Source: Nostoc sp. ATCC 53789 (GTDB lineage Bacteria > Cyanobacteriota > Cyanobacteriia > Cyanobacteriales > Nostocaceae). From it: 64,000 nucleotides of DNA. The notes beneath the pieces were generated by a model, which ran no database searches, was not told the DNA's origin, and saw only the letters and a program-made list of their open reading frames with translations. This document shows, one piece after another, positions 17,989 to 24,768 of this stretch. A program made the translations under genes and the position numbers. The stretch spans positions 4,816,501 to 4,880,500 of the forward strand of contig NZ_CP046703.1 of the NCBI RefSeq assembly GCF_009873495.1. Direction: 5' to 3'. How positions within the stretch are numbered: the first letter of the stretch is position 1; each line of letters opens with the position of its first letter.

Positions 17989-18302
17989 TCCCCCTACTTC
18001 TCTTCTTCCCCTGCCTGCCTCAACCAAAAAATTACTTAACCGCACGGTATTGCAAGCGTAGCCCATTCTAACTTCTGAATTCTTCTTGATGAATTTAATC
18101 CGGTACATCCTGCAATACGATAAAGATACACCGATTAGAAATATCTCTCTATGCCAGGACAGAAAAATTACATTATTTTTGGGCTGACAAAGGATAATAG
18201 CAACTTTATGAGTCAAGCACAAAGACACATCATAGTGCTACAAATCACAACTGGCAACAGTGAAATTAATTAAACTTACTGCTAATTCCTCTAAAAAAAC
18301 TT

Positions 18303-18656
18303 ATGCAACACTTTTTATTAACTTGGCTCGGTACTGCGGTGGCGTTATTTATTACTGCTAATATCGTTCCGGGATTCTTTATCAAGAATTTTGTGGTTGC
18401 CTTAGTCGCTGCCCTGGTTATTGGTCTGGTTAACGCATTTATTAGACCAATTTTGCAGATTTTGGCCTTTCCGATTACCTTGCTCACCTTTGGTTTATTT
18501 ACATTGGTAATCAATGCTTTAACACTTTGGTTGGCAAGTGCTTTAACCCCTGGTTCTGGTTTTGAGATTCAAGGCTTTTTACCTGCTTTGTTAGGTTCAA
18601 TCGTACTAGCTATTGTTTCTAGCATAATTAACTATTTGTTGAGAGTTGTTGACTAG
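18303..18656 (+). CDS. Phage-holin-family (DUF360/YvlD-like) membrane protein
   Basis: A 117-residue protein that is hydrophobic almost throughout, with four predicted helices (about 5-23, 29-47, 52-75 and 90-112). VNAFIRPILQILAFPITLLTFG is the typical family core. Despite the family name this is a chromosomal membrane protein of unknown function, and no phage genes are nearby. It converges on the cobalamin gene with only four bases between stop codons. Confidence 0.85.
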   Translation: MQHFLLTWLGTAVALFITANIVPGFFIKNFVVALVAALVIGLVNAFIRPILQILAFPITLLTFGLFTLVINALTLWLASALTPGSGFEIQGFLPALLGSIVLAIVSSIINYLLRVVD

Positions 18657-18660
18657 AAAA

Positions 18661-19131
18661 TTAGTTAATTTTTGTAATACTCGTAATATTTGAGGCTTGG
18701 GCAACAGCTAGCGTTACAGCTCCTGGTTGCCCTTGTAGCTGGAAAATTTGTTTAGGAACTAACAACGTCACTCCCAATGCTTCTGTGCTGGTAAAGGGGG
18801 GAGCAGTCAACAACGATGCTTGAGTCGCTGCAAGAATAGCAGCTGCCTCTGCTACGCTAGGTGTACCTACTTTGTGGTCAGTAATTGTGGCAGGGTTGGG
18901 GACACAGACAGAGCGAAGGATTTGGGCAGAAAAGGTTTTTAGAGGGAGATTGCGTAGGTGGCAAAGTTCTACTAAACCAACTTCCGAGGCTTTAGTGTCA
19001 ATGGTAGCAATCCCTGCGATCGCACTTTGAAAAAGTTGATTTTCTCGAAAGGCTTGCTCAATAGCCCAATCAATCAATTGCCGTGAGGTTCCCCGCTTAC
19101 AACCGATTCCTACCCAGCAAACCTGTTGCAC
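18661..19131 (-). CDS. Cobalamin biosynthesis protein, CbiG C-terminal/CobE type
   Basis: The 156-residue protein matches the C-terminal domain of cobalt-precorrin-5A hydrolase (CbiG_C): VGIGCKRGTSRQLIDWAI at the start, then GIATIDTKASEVGLVELC and the segment VAEAAAILAATQ. It lacks the N-terminal and central CbiG domains, so it corresponds to a stand-alone CobE-like protein. The pathway role is the corrin ring-contraction/opening stage, inferred from family. cobB/cbiA of the same pathway lies 12 kb away. It is a single gene followed closely by the convergent holin-family gene. Confidence 0.85.
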   Translation of the reverse strand: MQQVCWVGIGCKRGTSRQLIDWAIEQAFRENQLFQSAIAGIATIDTKASEVGLVELCHLRNLPLKTFSAQILRSVCVPNPATITDHKVGTPSVAEAAAILAATQASLLTAPPFTSTEALGVTLLVPKQIFQLQGQPGAVTLAVAQASNITSITKIN

Positions 19132-19260
19132 TTGGTGTATTTCCTTAATTCAATTCTTCAAGGTTAAGTGTTGGCTTATAGGAAGCGATCACCAAAGTGC
19201 GATCGCTTCCCCCAATTATCGAAAAACGCAAACTATCCCCACACTAAATACCCGATTTTG

Positions 19261-20922
19261 TCAACTAGAAACTTTCACCGCCGCTTCTGCCTGGGAGTGC
19301 AATAACAAACCGTATTCCAAGCCCTCCACCACCGCTTGATAGGAAGCCTCCAAAATATTGGTCGAAACCCCTACCGTCGTCCAGCGTTGACGACCATTGC
19401 CTGATTCTACTAACACACGGGTTTTTGCCGCAGTCCCCGTATGTCCGTTGAGAATCCGCACTTTGTAATCCGTCAAATCAAAGGTTGCAATTTGGGGATA
19501 AAAATTTACCAAAGCCTTGCGTAAAGCCGCATCCAAGGCAGCAACCGGGCCATTACCTTCTGCCGCCTCCAGAATATTTTTGCCGTCAACAGCGATTTTG
19601 ACTGTAGCTAGGGCGTTACTAGTTTCTTTCCCCTCAATCAAGTCACAGTGGACTTGAAAACCTTTGACTTCAAAAAACTTCTGGCGACCTCCCAAAGCTT
19701 CGTGCATCAGTAGTGCAAAACTGGCCTCTGCTGCTTCAAATTGAAATCCTTCACTCTCCAAATCTTTGAGACGTTGGAGAATTTCCTTGGCTTCTGCCTT
19801 GAGTTGATCGAGGTCAATCCCAAAACTGCGGGCTTTGGCTAGAACATTACTAAGTCCAGACTGTTCAGAAATCACAATGCGGCGATGATTCCCGACTTGT
19901 TCCGGCTGAATGTGTTCGTAAGTCAGGGGATTACGTTCTACAGCTGATACATGAATACCACCCTTGTGGGCAAAAGCCGAAAGTCCCACAAAGGGAGCGT
20001 GTTCATCTGGCGCGAGGTTGACCACTTCACTAACAAAACGACTAGCTTCTGTAAGTTGTGTTAGCTGGTCTTCTGTGATACAACTGTAACCCAGCTTCAG
20101 TTGTAAATTGGGAATTAAAGAACAGAGGTTAGCATTGCCGCAACGTTCACCATAACCATTAATTGTGCCCTGTACCATCTTTGCCCCTGCCATCACGGCG
20201 GCTATTGCGTTAGCAACCGCCATTTCTGAATCGTTATGAGTATGAATTCCAATTTGGGGGATTGTCCTTTGTCCGTTGTCCTTCGTCATTGTTTCTTGAC
20301 TAATGACAAATGACAAATGACTACTGACATCTTGAACAATTTGCCCAATTTCATGAGGTAAAGTGCCGCCATTGGTATCACAGAGGACTAGCCATTCAGC
20401 ACCAGATGCGATCGCAGCCTCTAATGTTTGTAAAGCATAATCTGGATTGTGCTTGTAACCATCAAACCAATGTTCGGCATCGTAGATAATGCGACGACCT
20501 TGAGAACGGAGGTACTCAATGGTGTCACGAATCATCGCCAAATTTTCTTCTAATGTCGTTTTGAGGCTAGTTGTGACATGTAAATCCCAAGACTTACCAA
20601 AAATCGTTACCCAGCGAGTTCCCGCAGCCAAAATATCCTGTAGCATCGGTTCGGTTGCGGCAGTGGAGTTGGGCCGTCGAGTCGAACAAAAAGCCACAAT
20701 TTCAGCTTGTTTTAGCGGATCTTCTTGAAGTTGCCAGAAAAATTGTACATCTTTGGGATTAGCACCAGGCCAACCGCCTTCAATGAAGGGAACTCCCAGT
20801 TGATCGAGTCTCTTGGCAATGCGTAACTTATCTTCTATCGATACAGATAGCCCCTCGCGCTGAGTGCCATCCCGTAATGTAGTGTCATAGAGCCAAAGTT
20901 GAGGTGAGGAATTTGTGGTCAT
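19261..20922 (-). CDS. cimA: (R)-citramalate synthase
   Basis: This enzyme condenses pyruvate and acetyl-CoA to citramalate for isoleucine synthesis; the branch is known in cyanobacteria. The 553-residue protein opens LWLYDTTLRDGTQREG (metal-binding D and substrate R), keeps EGGWPGANPKD typical of the CimA/LeuA2 type rather than LeuA, the HTHND metal ligand motif and NGYGERCGNANL. A C-terminal LeuA regulatory domain follows (about 410-545). ATG 20922 (MTTNSSP) is preferred over the upstream ATG 20964. A block near residues 200-222 (around ISQETMTKDNGQRTI) is read from heptamer repeats at 20261-20328 and looks inserted. Divergent from the ferredoxin gene. Confidence 0.92.
   Translation of the reverse strand: MTTNSSPQLWLYDTTLRDGTQREGLSVSIEDKLRIAKRLDQLGVPFIEGGWPGANPKDVQFFWQLQEDPLKQAEIVAFCSTRRPNSTAATEPMLQDILAAGTRWVTIFGKSWDLHVTTSLKTTLEENLAMIRDTIEYLRSQGRRIIYDAEHWFDGYKHNPDYALQTLEAAIASGAEWLVLCDTNGGTLPHEIGQIVQDVSSHLSFVISQETMTKDNGQRTIPQIGIHTHNDSEMAVANAIAAVMAGAKMVQGTINGYGERCGNANLCSLIPNLQLKLGYSCITEDQLTQLTEASRFVSEVVNLAPDEHAPFVGLSAFAHKGGIHVSAVERNPLTYEHIQPEQVGNHRRIVISEQSGLSNVLAKARSFGIDLDQLKAEAKEILQRLKDLESEGFQFEAAEASFALLMHEALGGRQKFFEVKGFQVHCDLIEGKETSNALATVKIAVDGKNILEAAEGNGPVAALDAALRKALVNFYPQIATFDLTDYKVRILNGHTGTAAKTRVLVESGNGRQRWTTVGVSTNILEASYQAVVEGLEYGLLLHSQAEAAVKVSS
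20261..20328. repeat. Heptamer-type repeats inside cimA
   Basis: GTCCTTTGTCCGTTGTCC followed by TAATGACAAATGACAAATG, the same repeats that fill intergenic gaps in this window, here in frame within cimA. They replace the normally short loop before the HTHND motif. Confidence 0.85.
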
Positions 20923-20997
20923 AAAACTGGGACCGACGAGACAACTTTCGAGGCAATGTGTCAATATACAACAAAAAGCCAGTTTGGCAATTTAAAA

Positions 20998-21336
20998 ATG
21001 CCTAAAGTACTAGCTGAAGGTAAAACAATTCAGTGCGTAAGCGGAAGCAATCTCCGAACAATTTTGCTGCAAAATGGTATTCACCTCTACAATGACGGTG
21101 CTAAGGTAATAAACTGTCGGGGCATTGGCAGTTGCGGAACCTGTGCGGTTAAGGTAAAGGGCGAAGTATCAGCAGCGAATTGGCGCGATCGAGCCCGGCG
21201 TTCGCTTCCTCCCCATTCTCCTACAACAGACTTGCGTTTAGCCTGCCAAACTCAGGTTTTAGGCGATGTGAAAGTGACAAAGTTTGATGGATTTTGGGGA
21301 CAAGGTTCTCGAATAGTGTGGACACCAAAAGGTTAA
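20998..21336 (+). CDS. 2Fe-2S plant-type ferredoxin-like protein
   Basis: A 112-residue ferredoxin domain protein. The cluster motif is C-x5-C-x2-C (CRGIGSCGTC, about residues 38-47) with the fourth cysteine in LACQTQV near residue 82. The first spacing and the context VKVKGEV match the subgroup distinct from the photosynthetic PetF type. Its redox partner is unknown. ATG 20998 (MPKVLAEG) is preferred over ATG 20956, which would overlap the divergent cimA leader. A small anchored protein follows after 16 bases with a good Shine-Dalgarno sequence, so the two may be co-transcribed. Confidence 0.88.
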   Translation: MPKVLAEGKTIQCVSGSNLRTILLQNGIHLYNDGAKVINCRGIGSCGTCAVKVKGEVSAANWRDRARRSLPPHSPTTDLRLACQTQVLGDVKVTKFDGFWGQGSRIVWTPKG

Positions 21337-21352
21337 AAAGGAGTAAGACAAG

Positions 21353-21757
21353 ATGGGTAGATGGACACCCCTAATTTTAATGGCTGGAGGTTTAGCCATT
21401 CTGCTTGGTACATTACTAGGCATCAATTTTCCTATGGGCGTGCAAAGCGCTAACGCTCCCAGTGGTAAAGCAGCAAAAGTTCTGCCAGCTAATATCAATG
21501 TTAATAGCAGCGCTGGCAGCAAAAATGAAGAAACTGCAACGGAAGGAAACGAAACAACCGAAACAACCGAAACAAACGAAAACAGACGCGGTATTGTAGC
21601 CCCAAGACCTGACAACAGAAGCAGCGTTGCTCAGAATCCTTCTGATGACTCAACATCACCTGCTGACAGTACAACAGACGGCAGTACAGATAGTTCCGAA
21701 AACACGCCATCTACCGATGTCAATCAAGGCAACGAACCAATTCGCGCCTTGTGGTAA
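21353..21757 (+). CDS. Membrane-anchored low-complexity protein
   Basis: A 134-residue protein that I do not recognise as a named family. Residues 8-26 form a hydrophobic helix (signal anchor or signal peptide). The rest is hydrophilic and rich in Thr, Glu, Ser, Asp and Asn (TEGNETTETTETNEN), so it is probably disordered outside the membrane. The start is supported by AAAAAGGAG 8-13 bases upstream. It lies 16 bases behind the ferredoxin gene. Confidence 0.7.
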   Translation: MGRWTPLILMAGGLAILLGTLLGINFPMGVQSANAPSGKAAKVLPANINVNSSAGSKNEETATEGNETTETTETNENRRGIVAPRPDNRSSVAQNPSDDSTSPADSTTDGSTDSSENTPSTDVNQGNEPIRALW

Positions 21758-21789
21758 CGATATATCCGTCTTTAGTTACGAGTTATAGG

Positions 21790-21858
21790 TTATAAGTTAT
21801 GAGTTAATTAGTTATGTACTAATGACTAATGACAAATGACTAATGACAAATGACTAAT
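21790..21858. repeat. TAATGAC/TGACAAA heptamer repeats before thiO-thiG
   Basis: Tandem heptamers fill the gap between the anchored protein and thiO-thiG and run into the thiO start codon region. No TPP riboswitch is visible in this short leader. Confidence 0.8.
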
Positions 21859-23875
21859 GACTAGTGAGATCGTAATTATTGGTGGCGGCGTTATTGGTTT
21901 AGCGATCGCTATTGAACTAAAAATGCGCGGGACAAACGTCACCGTGCTTTGTCGTGACTTTCAAGCTGCCGCTACCCACGCCGCCGCCGGGATGTTAGCA
22001 CCAGACGCGGAAAACATCACTAATGAGGCAATGCGTTCATTGTGTTGGCGATCGCGTGCTTTATATCCCGACTGGACAACTAAACTAGAAGAACTAACTG
22101 GTTTAAATACTGGCTACCGTGCCTGTGGTATTCTCGCACCCGTCTTTGAAGAGGCGGTGGGGCAGGGAAGCAGGGAGCAGGGAGCAGGGAGCAGGGGGAA
22201 AGGGGAAAATTTCTCTCCTCTGCACCCTTCCCACTGCCCTCCTGCCTCTTCCCCGGCTTACTGGTTAAATAAAGAGGCAATTCATCAATATCAGCCAGGA
22301 TTAGGGGCAGAGGTAGTTGGTGGCTGGTGGTATCCTGAAGATGCACAAGTTGATAATAAAGCTTTAGCTCAAATATTGCGGACGGCGGCTGAGTGTGTTG
22401 GTGTTGAACTCAAAGACGGTATTACAGTAGAAGCATTTTTACAGCAGCAAGGACAAGTGGTTGGCGTGCAAACCAATGTTGGGATAATTCGCGCCGCGCA
22501 CTATGTTTTAGCCTCAGGTGCTTGGTCAAATGAGTTGTTGCCGCTACCCGTGCTACCCAGAAAAGGACAAATGCTGAGTGTACGGCTACCAGAATTTGCG
22601 CCGGAAGTGCCCTTAAAGCGGATTTTATTTGGGGATAATACTTATATCGTACCAAGACGCGATCGCCTGATTATTGGGGCAACAAGTGAAGACGTTGGTT
22701 TCACCCCCAACAATACCCCAGACGGCATTCAAAAATTATTACAAGCTGCCATTCGGCTGTATCCCCAATTAAAGCATTATCCCATCCAAGAGTTCTGGTG
22801 GGGATTTCGCCCAGCCACCCCCGATGAGTTACCCATCCTTGGTACTAGCCACTGTCAAAATTTAACCCTTGCCACAGGTCATTACCGTAACGGGATTCTA
22901 CTTACACCTGTAACCGCCGTATTGATTGCCGATTTAATCTTAGAACAAAAGCCCGATCCTCTACTTGCTGATTTTCACTATTCGCGCTTCCAATCTCAGC
23001 CATCTACCCCCACTCCAATGCTGACTCACTCTGCCAACTTCTCCAACGGGAATCGTCCTGCTATATCCTCCCTCCCAGTTCAAGACTCGCCGTTAATTAT
23101 TGCTGGCAAAACCTTCCAATCCCGCTTGATGACGGGAACCGGTAAGTATCGCAGCATAGAAGAAATGCAGCAAAGCGTTGCCGCCAGTGATTGCCAGATT
23201 GTCACCGTCGCTGTAAGACGGGTACAAACCAAGGCCCCCGGACATGAAGGTTTAGCCGAAGCCTTGGATTGGACAAAAATTTGGATGTTGCCCAATACCG
23301 CAGGTTGCCAAACTGCTGAAGAAGCGATTCGGGTGGCGCGGTTGGGGCGAGAAATGGCGAAATTATTAGGGCAGGAAGATAATAACTTTGTCAAGTTAGA
23401 AGTAATACCTGATCTTAAGTATTTACTCCCAGATCCAATTGGGACGCTGCAAGCCGCAGAACAATTAGTTAAAGAAGGTTTTGCAGTATTGCCTTATATT
23501 AACGCTGACCCCATGTTAGCCAAGCGTTTAGAAGAAGTAGGCTGTGCGACGGTAATGCCTTTGGCATCGCCCATTGGTTCTGGACAAGGGCTAAAAACAA
23601 CCGCCAACATCCAAATCATCATCGAAAATGCGAATGTGCCAGTGGTGGTAGATGCTGGTATTGGTTCACCCTCAGAAGCTGCTCAAGCAATGGAATTGGG
23701 AGCAGATGCTTTATTGATTAATAGTGCGATCGCTCTTTCTGCCAACCCAGCAGCAATGGCTCGTGCCATGAATTTAGGAGCAGTTGCCGGTCGCCTAGCA
23801 TACCTTGCTGGCAGGATGCCGATCAAAGATTATGCCAGTCCTAGTTCACCTGTCACGGGGACAATTACTAATTAG
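21857..23875 (+). CDS. thiO/thiG: ThiO-ThiG fusion: glycine oxidase plus thiazole synthase
   Basis: A 672-residue bifunctional thiamin enzyme, a fusion known in cyanobacteria. Residues 1-370 are glycine oxidase ThiO with the FAD motif IIGGGVIGLAIAIE and GHYRNGILLTP near the end of the domain. Residues about 410-672 are ThiG, a TIM barrel with VTVAVRR, the Schiff-base lysine in VKLEVIPD and VDAGIGSPSEAAQAMELG. ThiO oxidises glycine to the imine that ThiG uses for the thiazole. A block of about 32 residues near 100-133 (rich in Gly, Ser, Arg, then Pro, His, Ser) is encoded by GGGAGCA-type repeats and looks inserted in the ThiO half. No other thi gene adjoins it. Confidence 0.95.
   Translation: MTSEIVIIGGGVIGLAIAIELKMRGTNVTVLCRDFQAAATHAAAGMLAPDAENITNEAMRSLCWRSRALYPDWTTKLEELTGLNTGYRACGILAPVFEEAVGQGSREQGAGSRGKGENFSPLHPSHCPPASSPAYWLNKEAIHQYQPGLGAEVVGGWWYPEDAQVDNKALAQILRTAAECVGVELKDGITVEAFLQQQGQVVGVQTNVGIIRAAHYVLASGAWSNELLPLPVLPRKGQMLSVRLPEFAPEVPLKRILFGDNTYIVPRRDRLIIGATSEDVGFTPNNTPDGIQKLLQAAIRLYPQLKHYPIQEFWWGFRPATPDELPILGTSHCQNLTLATGHYRNGILLTPVTAVLIADLILEQKPDPLLADFHYSRFQSQPSTPTPMLTHSANFSNGNRPAISSLPVQDSPLIIAGKTFQSRLMTGTGKYRSIEEMQQSVAASDCQIVTVAVRRVQTKAPGHEGLAEALDWTKIWMLPNTAGCQTAEEAIRVARLGREMAKLLGQEDNNFVKLEVIPDLKYLLPDPIGTLQAAEQLVKEGFAVLPYINADPMLAKRLEEVGCATVMPLASPIGSGQGLKTTANIQIIIENANVPVVVDAGIGSPSEAAQAMELGADALLINSAIALSANPAAMARAMNLGAVAGRLAYLAGRMPIKDYASPSSPVTGTITN
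22155..22255. repeat. GGGAGCA-type repeats inside the ThiO domain
   Basis: Four GGGAGCA-like heptamers followed by a pyrimidine-rich segment with partial complementarity. It is in frame and matches intergenic repeat DNA rather than coding sequence in style. Confidence 0.82.
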
Positions 23876-23889
23876 GGAATGGGAACAGG

Positions 23890-23963
23890 GGACAAGGGGA
23901 CAAGGGGTGAGAACTTGAAACAAGTCTTTCCCCTTGTCCCCAATTCTCCTTGTCCCCTTGTCC
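23890..23963. repeat. Long inverted repeat downstream of thiO-thiG
   Basis: Arms 23890-23905 and 23948-23963 (GGACAAGGGGACAAGG and its complement) are perfectly complementary and built from GGACAAG heptamers. The hairpin could terminate thiO-thiG transcripts, though the T-tract is poor. Confidence 0.75.
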
Positions 23964-24065
23964 TCTTCCCAATTCCCAATAATGTAACGATTTGTCTAGC
24001 AGTTTCAGAGCGGATTTAGCATTTATGTAACATTAAATGAAGTATCAAGATAAAGGAATTAATTC

Positions 24066-24245
24066 ATGCCCTATACCAATGAAGAAGGCGGCCTTCTGAA
24101 TAATTTTGCCCGGGAACCAAAGATTTATCAAGCAGAACCTCCAACACAAGGGCAAAAACGAACTTATCTCATACTAGGAGTTGCCGCTACAGCTTTGGTT
24201 GTCGGCTTGATTCTAGTCGCCTTCTTCGTTTCTAAGAGCAGTTAA
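24066..24245 (+). CDS. psb34: Photosystem II assembly protein Psb34
   Basis: A 59-residue protein. The N-terminus MPYTNEEGGLLNNFAREPK and the following YQAEPPT match the conserved start of Psb34. A single membrane helix follows (about residues 34-55, YLILGVAATALVVGLILVAF). Psb34 is known from photosystem II assembly intermediates, where it contacts CP47. The start is supported by TAAAGGA 8 bases upstream, and a strong terminator follows 44 bases behind the stop, so it is monocistronic. The length fits the family. Its small size makes it easy to miss in automatic annotation. Confidence 0.85.
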   Translation: MPYTNEEGGLLNNFAREPKIYQAEPPTQGQKRTYLILGVAATALVVGLILVAFFVSKSS

Positions 24246-24288
24246 TCATAAAATATTTTCAGAAAACTTAATCTTCTTTATCGTTTTT

Positions 24289-24329
24289 CAGGTTCCGATT
24301 TTAAGAGGGGCCTGCTTTTTTATTTTTTG
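24289..24329 (+). terminator. Terminator of psb34
   Basis: CAGGTTCC (24289-24296) pairs with GGGGCCTG (24307-24314) using G-U pairs, followed by CTTTTTTATTTTTT. A classic intrinsic terminator. Confidence 0.85.
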
Positions 24330-24419
24330 TTAAAATTGAATTAGCCATTAAAGTATATAATTATACTTTTTATGACTGTTAGACTTGAAGGCTGAATTTA
24401 TTCTGAGCAAAACAACATC

Positions 24420-24545
24420 CAATACGGTTCGGTTAAAGGGGAAAGGGGAAAGGGACTCATGTTTTGAATACATCCTTTTCCCTTTACCCCTTACCCCTTA
24501 CCCAGACCACAAGGAAAGTGAAAAATGCTTATCCGAACCGTATTG
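24420..24545. repeat. Inverted-repeat element, AATAC...GTATT family, copy 2
   Basis: Perfect 13-base ends CAATACGGTTCGG (24420-24432) and complement (24533-24545). The inside holds GGTTAAAGGGGAAAGGG facing CCCTTTACCCC, as in copy 1. The 8-base sequence ACAACATC lies on both sides (24412-24419 and 24548-24555), a likely target duplication although offset by two bases on the right. Confidence 0.82.
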
Positions 24546-24768
24546 AGACAACATCTACTTAAAAATAATTTTTATTACAGCAGTTTGCAAATAAGTGAGC
24601 TATAAAATGTAGGACTCAAAATCACATATCAAAAATTTCTGCTTCCTACCTCCAGCCTCCAAACCTGTAGCTTTGTACTTCATACAAAAAAAAACTGCTG
24701 TATGACCTTAGCCCATTTAGATATACCCAAAACGTTGATATGTACTATGTTTTGGCTTTTTAGCCGCT

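Noticed and set aside
17917..18228. 103-residue minus-strand frame
   Set aside because: Its C-terminal part is read from the GGGGAAAGG inverted-repeat element, and the rest has no coding character.
18303..18656. Prophage signal from a phage-holin-family gene
   Set aside because: The family name is historical; no phage structural, lysis or integrase genes surround it.
21758..21856. TPP riboswitch before thiO-thiG
   Set aside because: The leader is short and made of heptamer repeats; no conserved TPP-aptamer segments are visible.
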